Assembly (NCBI GenBank): GCA_947453695.1
Contig: CANGHW010000014.1
Span: 1 to 64,000, forward strand
DNA length: 64,000 bases
Reading direction: 5' to 3'
From: Opitutia bacterium
GTDB taxonomy: Bacteria > Verrucomicrobiota > Verrucomicrobiia > Opitutales > Opitutaceae
How positions within the stretch are numbered: the stretch's first letter is position 1; the number at the start of each line of letters is the position of its first letter. A program made the position numbers and the translations under genes. Below are positions 51,104 to 63,527 of this stretch, piece after piece. The notes under the pieces are model-generated. The model did not search any database. It was given only the letters and a program-made list of their open reading frames with translations, and had not been told where the DNA came from.

Positions 51104-52162
51104 ATGAGCCGTGCCCTGCACCTTCTGACTCCGCAGCCGGGCCGCAGCCGCCACCGTTCCCTCCTCATCGTCTTGTTGATCGCCGCCGGCATGGGCTGGA
51201 TCGATTACGTCACGGGCATCTGGGTCTCACTCCAGTTTTTCTACCTCGTTCCTATCATCCTATCTGTCGCGTGGCTCGGCTGGCGCACGGGCTGTGCGAT
51301 TGCGGCTCTCTGCGTCACGGCGCGTTTCGCCGGAGACTACGCCGACGGCATCCTCAACTACATCGCACCGGGCGCCGTCGCCTGGAATCGCCTCATCGAT
51401 CTAGGCGTCTGCTTCATCCTGATCGCCCTGTTCCACGCGCTCATCACGCTGCAGCGCCAGTTGGAACGCCGCGTCGAGGAGCGCACCACTGCCTTGCTCG
51501 AGGCCGCGCAAGCCCGTCACCAGCTCGAACAAGAACTCCTCGTCGTCGCCGCCAATGAGCGCAACTCCTTCGGCCAGGAGCTCCACGACGACATTTGCCA
51601 GCATCTCGTCGGCACCGCCCTCGCCGCCAAAGTCCTCGCCAGCCAACTTGCCGAACGCGACCCCATCGCCGCCCGCGAGGCTCAGACGATCGTCGGCCTC
51701 TTGGAGGAGGGTGCCGACAAAACCCGCAAGCTCGCCCGCGGCCTTCTCATGGCCGACATCGGCCCGGCCGAACTCGTCGAAAAACTCGCCCAGCTCGCCT
51801 CCGAAACCGGCGGTGCCGGCGTCAACTGCCGCTTTCACGAAACCGGCGACACCACCCTCGATAACGCCGAGGCCGCCAGCCAACTCTTCCGCATCGCCCA
51901 GGAGGCTGTGCGCAACGCCCTCCGCCACGGCGCTCCGCGCCAGATCGAGATCTTGCTCGAGGGTCATGCCGATGCCGTCTCCCTCACCGTGACCGATGAC
52001 GGCCGCGGCCTTCCGCCCCCCGATCAACGAGGCTCTGGCATGGGCCTGCGCATCATGTCGCACCGCGCCGCTTACGCCGGCGGTGCGCTTTCGGTGGGTC
52101 CCCACGCCCAACGCGGCACCATGGTGCAGTGCCGCCTGCCGTTTCGCGCGGTCCCGACATGA
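51104..52162 (+). CDS. NarL/DegS-type sensor histidine kinase (HisKA_3)
   Basis: A 352-residue kinase. Four membrane segments (SLLIVLLIAAGMGWIDYV, ISLQFFYLVPIILSV-like and two more up to about residue 110) lead to a short coiled coil (RQLERRVEERTTALLEAA), then the HisKA_3 block AANERNSFGQELHDDICQHL, whose His is the phosphoacceptor. The ATPase domain has IAQEAVRNALRH, VTDDGRGLPP and GMGLRIMSHRAA. There is no periplasmic sensor domain, so the membrane bundle itself may sense. ATG 51104 is taken; GTG 51041 would add 21 Pro-rich residues. It overlaps the response regulator by 4 bases. Confidence 0.9.
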   Translation: MSRALHLLTPQPGRSRHRSLLIVLLIAAGMGWIDYVTGIWVSLQFFYLVPIILSVAWLGWRTGCAIAALCVTARFAGDYADGILNYIAPGAVAWNRLIDLGVCFILIALFHALITLQRQLERRVEERTTALLEAAQARHQLEQELLVVAANERNSFGQELHDDICQHLVGTALAAKVLASQLAERDPIAAREAQTIVGLLEEGADKTRKLARGLLMADIGPAELVEKLAQLASETGGAGVNCRFHETGDTTLDNAEAASQLFRIAQEAVRNALRHGAPRQIEILLEGHADAVSLTVTDDGRGLPPPDQRGSGMGLRIMSHRAAYAGGALSVGPHAQRGTMVQCRLPFRAVPT

Positions 52163-52815
52163 AATCCTCCCGCATCGGCGTCTATCTCGTCGACGACCAT
52201 CCCCTCGTGCGCGAGTGGCTCGGCAACCTCCTTCGCCTTGAGCCCGACTTCGATGTCTGCGGCCAAGCCGGCGAAGCCCCGCCCGCACTCGCCGCGATGA
52301 CCGCCCGTCCACCCGACGTCGCTGTCGTGGATCTTTCGCTCAAACAGGGCTCGGGCCTCGAACTCATCAAGAGTCTCCGCGTCCAGGCCCCAACCACCCG
52401 CATCGTCGTCCTCTCCATGCACGAGGAAATCGGCGACATCGAACGCGCCCTCCGTGCCGGCGCCCTCGGCTACGTCACCAAGCGCGAGGCCACTGGCCAG
52501 ATCGTCACCGCAATCCGCCACGTCCACGCCGGCAAACTCTACGCTGCCCCCGACATGCTCGCCGCGTTGACCGAACGCAACCTCGCGCGGCCGCCCGGCT
52601 CCACCCACGCCACACCCGAATCGCTTAGCGATCGCGAGCTCGACGTCTTTCGCCGCGTCGCCGCCGGCCACTCCACACGCCGCATCGCCGAGGATCTCAA
52701 CCTCGGCATCAAAACCGTGCAGACCTACTACGCCCGCATCCGCGAAAAGCTCGGCCTCGCCGACTCCACCGAACTCATGCAGGCCGCCATCCGCTGGCTC
52801 GAGGCCCAAAAATAA
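52159..52815 (+). CDS. NarL/FixJ-type response regulator (LuxR HTH)
   Basis: A 218-residue response regulator. The receiver has VYLVDDHPLVREWL, the phospho-acceptor Asp in VAVVDLSLKQGSG, LSMHEE and the conserved Lys in LGYVTKREA. The C-terminal LuxR/GerE helix-turn-helix is LSDRELDVFRRVAAGHSTRRIAEDL (in pieces), IKTVQTYYARIREKLGL. Co-transcribed and overlapping with the kinase gene upstream, its clear cognate. Targets are not visible. Confidence 0.93.
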   Translation: MKSSRIGVYLVDDHPLVREWLGNLLRLEPDFDVCGQAGEAPPALAAMTARPPDVAVVDLSLKQGSGLELIKSLRVQAPTTRIVVLSMHEEIGDIERALRAGALGYVTKREATGQIVTAIRHVHAGKLYAAPDMLAALTERNLARPPGSTHATPESLSDRELDVFRRVAAGHSTRRIAEDLNLGIKTVQTYYARIREKLGLADSTELMQAAIRWLEAQK

Positions 52816-52870
52816 CTAGGGCGGCCCGTTCTCCTGCGGGATAGGGCCCCTCGCCGCAGCCGGCGCCGTC

Positions 52871-56332
<3,462 letters not shown>

Positions 56333-56371
56333 TCCGGCCACCGTCGCCCCACCCGACCACCCGGCTCAGCC

Positions 56372-56399
56372 CTAGTCATCAGACATTAGTCCTTCGTCA
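56372..56399. repeat. Four degenerate 7-bp units upstream of gyrA
   Basis: Heptamers CTAGTCA, TCAGACA, TTAGTCC, TTCGTCA in register, a family resembling those at 36447 and 41649. The array ends 15 bases before the gyrA ATG. Confidence 0.65.
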
Positions 56400-56414
56400 T
56401 TTTTCCCAACGCCC

Positions 56415-58919
56415 ATGTATACGGCTAACGAGAAGCTTTCTTCCGCCAACATCACCGACATCATGCAGTCGGCCTACATCGAATACTCGATGTCGGTTAT
56501 CATCTCGCGCGCCCTCCCCGACGCCCGCGATGGCCTGAAGCCCGTGCAGCGCCGCGTGCTCTACGCGATGCTCCGGGAAGGCCTCCTGCACAATCGCTCC
56601 TTCGACAAGTGCGCCGGTGTCGTCGGTGAAGTGCTCAAGAACTACCACCCGCACGGCGACTCCTCTGTCTACGATACGCTCGTCCGCATGGCGCAGCCGT
56701 GGGTCATGCGCTACCCACTGATCGATCCGCAGGGTAACTTCGGCTCCGTCGACGGCGATCCGCCCGCGGCCTACCGTTACACCGAAGCGCGCTTGAAGGA
56801 TATCGCCGAGGACCTGCTCAAGGACATCGAGGAAGACACCGTCGACTTCGCACCCAACTACAAAGAGTCCACCACCGAGCCCACCGTCCTCCCGTCCGCG
56901 CTGCCTAATCTGTTGATGAACGGTTCGACGGGCATCGCCGTCGGCATGACGACGAACATCCCGCCGCACAACCTCGACGAGATCATCGACGCCACCGTCG
57001 CCATCATCGACAACCCGCGCATCTCCGTCGACGCCCTCTGCGACATCGTCCGCGGCCCCGACTACCCGACCGGTGGCATCATCTCCGGCCGCGACGGCAT
57101 CCTCTCCTACCTGAAGACCGGCAAGGGCATCGTCCGCACGCGCGGCAAGGCCCACACCGAGGAACTCAAGGGCGGCATGGAGCAGATCGTTATCACGGAG
57201 ATCCCGTATAACGTTAACCGCAACACCCTCGTCCTTCGTATCGCCGAACTCGTCAGCGAAAAGGAAATCGATGGTATCCGCGACCTCCGCGACGAGTCCG
57301 ACGAAAACACCCGCATCGTCATCGAGCTAAAGCGCGGCGAGCAGGCCAAGGTCGTCATCAACCAACTGTTCCAGAAGACCGCCCTCGAATCCTCCTTCGG
57401 TGTCACGCTGCTCGCGCTCGATAAGAAGCGCCCGAAGCAGATGAACATCAAGGAACTCATCGAGTGCTACATCGAGCACCGCCGCGATGTCGTCACGCGC
57501 CGCACGAAGTTCCGCCTCAAAGAAGCCGAGGACCGCGCCCACATTCTCGAGGGCTACATCATCGCCCTCGATAACCTCGACGACTTCGTCAAAATCATCC
57601 GCGCCTCCGCCAACCGCGAAGAGGCCAAGGTCCGCTTGATGGCCAAGTATCCGCTCTCCGAGCGCCAGACCGACGCCATCCTCGAACTCCGCCTTTACCA
57701 GCTCACCGGACTCGAGCGCGGCAAGATCGAAGCCGAATACCTCGAGCTCATGAAGCTCATCGCCGAGCTCCGCGCCATTCTCGAGTCCGAGGCCGTGCTC
57801 ATGGCCCTGATCAAAAAGGAACTGGGCGACATGAAGGCGAAATACACCTCGCCCCGTCGCACCGAGATCATCGGCTCCGCCGGCGAGTTCCGGATGGAAG
57901 ACGTCATTCCCAACGAGGGCTGCGTCATCACCGTCTCCCACCTCGGCTTCATCAAGCGCACCCCCGTCGCCGATTACCGCTCCCAAAAGCGCGGCGGCAA
58001 GGGCGTCATCGGCGCCGAGACCTACGACGAGGATTTCGTGGAGAACCTCTTCACCGCCTCCACCCACGACTACATCCTTTTCCTTACCAGCATCGGCCAG
58101 TGCCATGCGAAGAAGGTCTACGATGTCCCCGAGGGCACCCGCACCGCCAAGGGCAAATCCGTCGCCAGCTTCCTCCGCCTCGCTGAGGGCGAGAAGATCG
58201 CCGCGATGATCTGCGTGAAGGATTTCGCCGAGGATCGGTTCCTCGTCATGGCGACCAAGAGCGGCGTGATCAAAAAATCGTCCCTCGCCGATTACGCCAA
58301 CTGCACCCGCGACGGCGGCCTCATCGGCATCAACCTCGCCGAGAAGGACACCGTCATCGGCACCGTCCTCACCACGGGCAACGACGAGCTCATCCTCGTC
58401 TCGCACCAGGGCCTCGCCGTCCGCTTCCGCGAGCGCGACGCCGAGACGGGCGAAGATCTCTTCCGTCCCACCGGCCGCGCCACCGGCGGCGTCACCGGCA
58501 TGCGCTTCAAGCTCGATAGCGACTACCTCGACGTCATCGAGGTCGTCGACCACAACGCCAAGTTCCTCGTCGCCAGCGAAGCCGGTCTCGGCGTCCGCAC
58601 CCGCTTCGAAGACTACCGCCTCATCAACCGCGGCGGCAGCGGCGTCTGGGCCATTGACCTGCCGGAGGACGGCTCCGTCAAGCTCGCCGGAGCCCTTAGC
58701 ATCAAGGACAACGACGAAATCATGCTCCTCACGGCCAAGGGCCAGAGCGTGCGTTGCCCGGTAAACACCATCCGCGAAGTGAATCGCGGCGGCAAAGGCG
58801 TGAAGCTCCTGACTCTCGCCCCTGGCGACAAACTCCTGAGCATCGCCCGCGTGGTCGAGAGCGACGAGGAGCAGGCCGCCAACGCCCTCCCCGCCACCGA
58901 CGATACCCCCACGGCCTAA
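56415..58919 (+). CDS. gyrA: DNA gyrase subunit A
   Basis: An 834-residue type IIA topoisomerase subunit: SYIEYSMSVIISRALPDARDGLKPVQRRVLY (read in pieces at the start), the quinolone region GDSSVYDTLVRMAQPW with wild-type-like Ser and Asp, the catalytic Tyr in RYTEARLKDI, and the GyrA box QKRGGKG in the C-terminal beta-pinwheel, which separates it from ParC. It directly follows gyrB on the same strand, 82 bases away. A terminator ends the transcript. Confidence 0.97.
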   Translation: MYTANEKLSSANITDIMQSAYIEYSMSVIISRALPDARDGLKPVQRRVLYAMLREGLLHNRSFDKCAGVVGEVLKNYHPHGDSSVYDTLVRMAQPWVMRYPLIDPQGNFGSVDGDPPAAYRYTEARLKDIAEDLLKDIEEDTVDFAPNYKESTTEPTVLPSALPNLLMNGSTGIAVGMTTNIPPHNLDEIIDATVAIIDNPRISVDALCDIVRGPDYPTGGIISGRDGILSYLKTGKGIVRTRGKAHTEELKGGMEQIVITEIPYNVNRNTLVLRIAELVSEKEIDGIRDLRDESDENTRIVIELKRGEQAKVVINQLFQKTALESSFGVTLLALDKKRPKQMNIKELIECYIEHRRDVVTRRTKFRLKEAEDRAHILEGYIIALDNLDDFVKIIRASANREEAKVRLMAKYPLSERQTDAILELRLYQLTGLERGKIEAEYLELMKLIAELRAILESEAVLMALIKKELGDMKAKYTSPRRTEIIGSAGEFRMEDVIPNEGCVITVSHLGFIKRTPVADYRSQKRGGKGVIGAETYDEDFVENLFTASTHDYILFLTSIGQCHAKKVYDVPEGTRTAKGKSVASFLRLAEGEKIAAMICVKDFAEDRFLVMATKSGVIKKSSLADYANCTRDGGLIGINLAEKDTVIGTVLTTGNDELILVSHQGLAVRFRERDAETGEDLFRPTGRATGGVTGMRFKLDSDYLDVIEVVDHNAKFLVASEAGLGVRTRFEDYRLINRGGSGVWAIDLPEDGSVKLAGALSIKDNDEIMLLTAKGQSVRCPVNTIREVNRGGKGVKLLTLAPGDKLLSIARVVESDEEQAANALPATDDTPTA

Positions 58920-58932
58920 TCCCCGCATCCTA

Positions 58933-58957
58933 TAGCGGCGGTCTATGACCGCCGTCC
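58933..58957. repeat. Dispersed palindrome TAGCGGCGGTC-tat-GACCGCCG (copy 2)
   Basis: Identical over 25 bases to the copy at 38351. It lies between the gyrA stop and the following terminator hairpin. Confidence 0.85.
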
Positions 58958-58958
58958 C

Positions 58959-58994
58959 GCGCCGGCACTTTAGAGTGCCGGCGCTTTATTTTGC
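58959..58994 (+). terminator. Terminator after gyrA
   Basis: GCGCCGGCACT and AGTGCCGGCGC pair perfectly over 11 bp around TTAG, followed by TTTATTTT. It is 40 bases past the gyrA stop. Confidence 0.85.
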
Positions 58995-59049
58995 TCACCC
59001 GTATGGCCGCCGTTGTGAGCGCGCAGATCCTAACGCGGTTCCAGCGCCC

Positions 59050-59700
59050 TTACTTCACTTGCCGCACGCGCAACTTGTAATCGAGATCCACAAACTCTAG
59101 CCAGTAGCCAGTGACCGCGGCCGGATAGATTTTCACTTTCGGGTTCTTCACCCGCTTGGCCTGGTAGGCCGCCGGCTTGTTTTCCACGCGCCAGAAGCTC
59201 CCATCAGCCATGCGCCACGTCGTAGTTGCATCCCAACCGTCAAACCATCCGTCGATCTCTGTCTCAGTTGCCATGACTTCGACCTTCGTGCCCGGCGACA
59301 CCAACACCTTCTTCGCCTTTGCGAGAAATCCCTCCTCTGCCTTCTTCTGCTCCGCCTTCGCCGACTGTGCCGCTTCACGCGCTGCGGCCGCCTCCGTCTC
59401 CGCTTTTCGCGCCCGAGCCTCAGCTGCCGCCACGCGAGCCGCCGCCTGCTGTTGCGCCGCTTCGATCTCCGCCTGACGGGCGGCCGGTTCTGCAGCCACT
59501 GCACCGCTCATCGCCGGGGATGCCTTCTCGGCTCCGTATTTCTGAAACAGCGCATCCAGTTGCGCGAGCTCCGCGGGCGACAGTTTGTCGAGCCCTGCCG
59601 CGCGAAATTCGTCCGCCGTTACCCGTCGCGCCAACGGCTCCGCCGCCCACGTTGCCGCCGACACTACCATACCCATTCCTAGCCACAGCAGTTTCTTCAT
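59050..59700 (-). CDS. Secreted protein with SPAEL-type motif and coiled coil (paralogue of 61093)
   Basis: A 216-residue exported protein. The signal peptide (MKKLLWLGMGMVVSAATWAAE) is followed by FRAAGLDKLSPAELAQLDAL, a short helical motif, then an Ala/Glu-rich coiled coil with AARVAAAEARARKAETEA, and a C-terminal domain with PGTKVEVMATETEIDGWFDG, WRVENKPAAYQAKRVKNPKVKIYPA (in pieces) and GYWLEFVDLDYKLRVRQV. The gene at 61093 shares the LxKLSxAELAxLDAL and PKVxIxPAxxxGYW blocks but lacks the coiled coil. The two flank a GT87-like gene. No enzymatic motif is seen; a cell-envelope role is possible. Confidence 0.7.
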   Translation of the reverse strand: MKKLLWLGMGMVVSAATWAAEPLARRVTADEFRAAGLDKLSPAELAQLDALFQKYGAEKASPAMSGAVAAEPAARQAEIEAAQQQAAARVAAAEARARKAETEAAAAREAAQSAKAEQKKAEEGFLAKAKKVLVSPGTKVEVMATETEIDGWFDGWDATTTWRMADGSFWRVENKPAAYQAKRVKNPKVKIYPAAVTGYWLEFVDLDYKLRVRQVK

Positions 59701-59826
59701 CCCGGGAATCTGATCGAGGTCTCCACCTCCTCGCCACCGAAAAAACGCTCCACCCGACTCCCTGCGCACGAAACAGCTCGAAACTCGCCCGCTCCCCCGG
59801 CATCGCAATCACGGCCTTTCGCCCGC

Positions 59827-61107
59827 ATGCGCCCGCCTTCGTCTTCCCTCGCCCGCATCTTTGCCACTCCACGTGGCGCACGCCTGCTCTTCATTTTTCT
59901 TACCCTCGCCGGCCTGCTCGTCTTTGCCGCCTCACCCCTGCTCAAGCGCCGCCTCGGGCTCAATCACTTTGACCTCTGGTTCGCCGATTCCTACGCGGTC
60001 CTCGCCGCCGTCGACGCCCACCGCGCCGGCATCGACGCCATTAAGTCCAACCCTCTCGATATCCTCCATCGTCCACACAGCTACACCGATTGGTGGTATG
60101 CCCTCGCTCCGATTGGACTCACCCGTAACGACAACTTCCTCGTCGGTGCCGCGTGGGTTATCGCTTTCCTCACTGTCACATGGCTCACGGTGCGCCCCAC
60201 CACGCTCCGCGGCGCCCTCTATTGCACCCTCCTCGTTCTCTCCCCACCCGTCCTCCTCGCCGTCAATCGCGCCAACAACGACCTCGTTATCTTTATCCTC
60301 CTCGGCCTCGCCGCGCTCATGCTGCGCCCCCGCCACGCCTGGTCGTGGCTTCCGGCTCTCGCTCTCATCGCCCTCGCCACTGGCCTGAAATTTTATCCCG
60401 TCGTCGGAGCGACCATCTTCCTGTTGGTGCGTCCCGCCCGCCGCCTACTCACCGCCGTCGTCGTATCGGGGCTCGTTCTCACCCTCGTCTTCCTCGATAT
60501 CCTGCCCGACATCGGCCGCGGCCAGTTTCCCCTCCCCCCCGGTCTCTACTCGCTCGGCGCGGCACAACTCTTCCGTGACCTCGGTTATTCCGGCCGTGGC
60601 GTGGCGGTTTTTTCCCTGCTCATCCTGGCCGTCGCCGCCTTTGGTCTCGTGCGGGCGCGCCTCACCACGGGACTCGCTGATGACTCAAGTGCTTTTACCC
60701 CTCGCGCACTTTTTCTCCTCGGTGCGACCACGCTCACCGGGTGCTTTCTCGCCGGCGTAAGCTTCGGCTATCGCTGGATCTTTGCTTTGTGGCTCGCGCC
60801 GTGGCTGTTGGAGGCCTCCCGCGACCTCTCGTCCGCTCGATCGCGCAGAGCGCTGGCGACCGCTACCGGGTGGCTTCTCGTCACAATCGTCTGGCTCGAC
60901 GGCGCCTACTGCCTCTACACAAACCTCCTCGTCGGTCCCATGCCCGCCACCCAAATCCAAAGTTGGCAACTCACGTGGCGCCTCCTCACGCAGCCGCTCT
61001 CGTGGATATTGTTCGCGCTCCTCTCCGGCTGGATCGCCGACGCTCTCCTCGGTGCCCTGCGTTCCCTCCGCACCTCCGTCGCACCCGCACCGTCACTGCC
61101 CGCTTAG
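59827..61107 (+). CDS. GT87-like membrane mannosyltransferase (DUF2029-type), paralogue of 24186
   Basis: A 426-residue polytopic protein with N-terminal helix LLFIFLTLAGLLVFAASPLL, FDLWFADSYAVLAAVDAHRAG, SNPLDILHRPHSYTDWW and SPPVLLAVNRANNDLVIF. These align with the protein at 24186 (DLYAILASNDA, NPLDVFGRPHAYS, LALNRANNDLVIF). About ten membrane segments follow. It would use polyprenyl-phosphate mannose or a similar donor. It stands between two secreted paralogues on the opposite strand, and its last 15 bases overlap the 3' end of the gene at 61093, a tail-to-tail arrangement. Confidence 0.75.
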   Translation: MRPPSSSLARIFATPRGARLLFIFLTLAGLLVFAASPLLKRRLGLNHFDLWFADSYAVLAAVDAHRAGIDAIKSNPLDILHRPHSYTDWWYALAPIGLTRNDNFLVGAAWVIAFLTVTWLTVRPTTLRGALYCTLLVLSPPVLLAVNRANNDLVIFILLGLAALMLRPRHAWSWLPALALIALATGLKFYPVVGATIFLLVRPARRLLTAVVVSGLVLTLVFLDILPDIGRGQFPLPPGLYSLGAAQLFRDLGYSGRGVAVFSLLILAVAAFGLVRARLTTGLADDSSAFTPRALFLLGATTLTGCFLAGVSFGYRWIFALWLAPWLLEASRDLSSARSRRALATATGWLLVTIVWLDGAYCLYTNLLVGPMPATQIQSWQLTWRLLTQPLSWILFALLSGWIADALLGALRSLRTSVAPAPSLPA

Positions 61108-61614
61108 CGGCAGGACCTTGACCCGCGTCCCGACACCTTCGATCGCCATCCAGTAACCGCCGAGCCCTGCCGGTGAAATCGTCACCTTCGGCCGCGTCAA
61201 CTTCGGCGAGTAGTAACTGCCGCCATTCGCCACCCGCCAACGCTGACCGTTCTCCAATTGAAAAACCGTTCGCCCCGCCCAGCCCTCGAAGTCCCCGGCG
61301 ATCGCACTCTCCACCTCGCCCACCTCAACCACCGTGCCAGGCGCCACGCGCACCGCCGCCTTACCAGCGTCCGGCTGCGCGCCTTTCGCTCCGGCGCTCT
61401 TGTTCGCGCGATCCGCGCTCGGTCGCGACACGCTGCTCGCCTTAAACTCACGCACCAGCGCATCTAGCCGCGCGAGCTCCGCTGCCGACAATTTTCCGAG
61501 CCCCGCCGCTGCGAAATCCTCGGCGCGCACCGCTTTCGAAAATTCGTCCTCAGCCGCCCCCAATCCTCCCGCCGTCAGCATCGCGACCACCGCCCAAACC
61601 GTGAATTGTTTCAT
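61093..61614 (-). CDS. Secreted protein with SAAEL-type motif (paralogue of 59050)
   Basis: A 173-residue exported protein: signal peptide MKQFTVWAVVAMLTAGGLGAAE, then FAAAGLGKLSAAELARLDAL, a Ser/Ala-rich linker, and a C-terminal domain with APGTVVEVGEVESAIAGDFEGW, QRWRVANGGSYYSPKLTRPKVTI (in pieces) and PAGLGGYWMAIEG. It lacks the coiled coil of its paralogue, so it is the minimal version. 3' end overlap of 15 bases with the GT87-like gene. The start is the ATG before the signal peptide; a longer frame adds basic residues. Confidence 0.7.
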   Translation of the reverse strand: MKQFTVWAVVAMLTAGGLGAAEDEFSKAVRAEDFAAAGLGKLSAAELARLDALVREFKASSVSRPSADRANKSAGAKGAQPDAGKAAVRVAPGTVVEVGEVESAIAGDFEGWAGRTVFQLENGQRWRVANGGSYYSPKLTRPKVTISPAGLGGYWMAIEGVGTRVKVLPLSGQ

Positions 61615-61724
61615 GGTTGTAACCCACTCCGCTCGTCGCGCTCGCGCAACGCGATTTCGCTCTCCGCCGCTTTTCTGCTTTCGCATTCCTCCGTTCTGCT
61701 TTCATTGTCGCTCTCCCTTCTCGC

Positions 61725-62195
61725 ATGGCCGGCAAAATCACTTCGCTTCTCGCCCCCGCCCGCATCGCGCTCCACGTGCAAAGCACCAAGCGCACCGCCG
61801 CGCTTAACGAGGTCGCCAAGCTCCTCGACGGCCACCCCGACGTCGCCAACTACTCCGGCTTCTACGACGAACTCCTCGCCCGCGACCGCCTCGACACCAC
61901 CTGTCTCGGCAACGCCATCGCGCTCCCTCACGCCCGCACCGAGCACGTCAAACAAATCGTCCTCGCCGTCGGCCGCAGCGATGCAGGCATCCCGTTCGAT
62001 GCCAATGGCGAGATCGTGAAACTCTTCTTCGTGCTCGGCACCCCGAAATCGAAACCCGGCGACTACCTCGCGGTCGTGAGCGCCCTCTGCAAACTCCTCC
62101 GCGACCCCGCCGACCGCGCCACCTTCCTCGCCGCCGAAACCCCGGAAGCCTTCATCGCCGCCCTCGCAGCCGTGGAGAAGAAACTGGGGCTCTAA
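61725..62195 (+). CDS. PTS IIA component, EIIA-Ntr/fructose-like (PtsN-type)
   Basis: A 156-residue IIA domain: ITSLLAPARIALHV, LLARDRLDTTCLGNAIALPHART with the phosphorylated His at residue 69, FFVLGTPKSKPGDYL and the C-terminal helix bundle. This is the mannitol/fructose-type IIA fold, like PtsN. No IIB/IIC genes are nearby, which favours a regulatory role in nitrogen or potassium control over sugar uptake. Confidence 0.88.
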   Translation: MAGKITSLLAPARIALHVQSTKRTAALNEVAKLLDGHPDVANYSGFYDELLARDRLDTTCLGNAIALPHARTEHVKQIVLAVGRSDAGIPFDANGEIVKLFFVLGTPKSKPGDYLAVVSALCKLLRDPADRATFLAAETPEAFIAALAAVEKKLGL

Positions 62196-62212
62196 GGCTC
62201 CGCTACATTGCA

Positions 62213-62527
62213 ATGGAGCGCGCTTCCGCCAGCTTTGAGGTGCGCGACCATTGTGAAATTGCCGGACGAGGCGTTGGCCTTCTCGGTAAAATCACGGCCG
62301 GCACAATCCGCGCCGAAATGGTGCTTTCAGCGAGCCAACCCTGCAGCCCATCCGCAACCATACGAGCCATTGAGTTCGCCGATCTGGCTGATCGATCTGT
62401 TCTAGTCGGGCTATTTTTTGACGGACGTCCCTCGATGGAGTTCATCTGCACTTCATTTCCGGTCGGATGCGTTGCGACAGCCAACGCCAAGACCGGGAAG
62501 CTCGACGCGATTTCACCCACCACATAG
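62213..62527 (+). CDS. Small hypothetical protein with an EF-Tu-domain-2-like pattern
   Basis: A 104-residue protein, SFEVRDHCEIAGRGVGLLGKITAGTIRAEM (read in pieces), then IRAIEFADLADRSVLVGLFFDGRPS. The 'F.V.d...i.grG.v..G.i..G.i' followed by 'i..IE.......vgl.f.G' pattern is that of the beta-barrel domain II of EF-Tu-like proteins. It has no GTPase part. The gap to the PTS IIA stop is 17 bases, and 11 to corA, so it fits an operon between them. Assignment is by eye and tentative; the function is unknown. Confidence 0.5.
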   Translation: MERASASFEVRDHCEIAGRGVGLLGKITAGTIRAEMVLSASQPCSPSATIRAIEFADLADRSVLVGLFFDGRPSMEFICTSFPVGCVATANAKTGKLDAISPTT

Positions 62528-62538
62528 ATCCCCTCCCG

Positions 62539-63513
62539 ATGATTCGTTCCTTCATCTTCAGCGACGGCAAACTCGTCGGCCAGGACCTCGAGCGCGAGGC
62601 GCTCCGTCTCGTCCGCGGCGACAAAGGCCTCCTCCTTTGGGTGGACCTCGACAAACCCACAGATGAGGAATGGAAATTCGTGCTCGAATCCGTTTTCCAG
62701 TTTCACCCACTCGCCATCGAGGACTGCGTTGCCCCCAGCTCGCTGCCGAAAGTCGAGGACTACGAAGACTACCTCTTCATCGTCACCCACGCAGTCGATT
62801 TCACCCGCACGGACAAGTTTGCCACCACCGAACTCGATCTGTTTCTCGGCAAAGACTATCTCGTCAGCTTTCACACGGCCCCGCTCAAGTCCGTGCAGTC
62901 CGCCGTCGATCGCGCGACGAAAAGCACCGGCGTTGTTGCCCGTGGCCCCGACCGCCTGGCGCACACCCTCCTCGACTTCCTCATCGACAACTATACGCCT
63001 ACCCTCGACGAACTACGCGAAGAACTGGAGGAACTCGAAGAACACGTCCTCTCCGAAGCCACGGCCCGTCGCGGCGTCATCGGCGAGATTGTCCATGTGC
63101 GCCGTGATTTCTCCAAGATGCGCACGATCATCCGTCCGCAACGCGACGTGATCGACCGCCTTGCCCGCGGTGACTCCAAGCTCATTCGCCCCGTGATGCT
63201 CCCGTATTTCCGCGATCTCCGCGACAACCTCGCCCGCATTGAGGACACCGCCATCGGCTACCACGACCGCCTGCTCCTTGCCTTCGATATTTTTCTCAAC
63301 AAAGCCCAGTTCGAAGCCAACGAGGGCATCAAGTTCCTCACTGCGCTCACCGCCGTCACGCTCCCTGCCGTCCTCGTCGGTGGCTGGTATGGCATGAACT
63401 TCGAGCACATGCCCGAGCTTAAATCCCCGCACGGCTACCTCTACGCCTGTATGCTCACCCTCGTCTCCACGATCGCGATGGTGTTCTACCTTAAAAAGAA
63501 GAAGTGGTTCTGA
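62539..63513 (+). CDS. corA: Magnesium/divalent-cation transporter CorA
   Basis: A 324-residue CorA protein. The cytoplasmic funnel includes LLLWVDLDKPTDEEWKFV and HPLAIEDCVAPSSLPKVEDYEDYLFIV (in pieces), the long helix with ELREELEELEEHVLSEATARR (in pieces) follows, then two membrane helices: FLTALTAVTLPAVLVGGWYGMNF, containing the selectivity YGMN, and YLYACMLTLVSTIAMVFYL. The chain ends LKKKKWF, a basic cytoplasmic end. ATG 62539 gives the standard length. Standard Mg2+ uptake, pentameric in the inner membrane. Confidence 0.95.
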   Translation: MIRSFIFSDGKLVGQDLEREALRLVRGDKGLLLWVDLDKPTDEEWKFVLESVFQFHPLAIEDCVAPSSLPKVEDYEDYLFIVTHAVDFTRTDKFATTELDLFLGKDYLVSFHTAPLKSVQSAVDRATKSTGVVARGPDRLAHTLLDFLIDNYTPTLDELREELEELEEHVLSEATARRGVIGEIVHVRRDFSKMRTIIRPQRDVIDRLARGDSKLIRPVMLPYFRDLRDNLARIEDTAIGYHDRLLLAFDIFLNKAQFEANEGIKFLTALTAVTLPAVLVGGWYGMNFEHMPELKSPHGYLYACMLTLVSTIAMVFYLKKKKWF

Positions 63514-63527
63514 CGTCGGGCGCGGCC

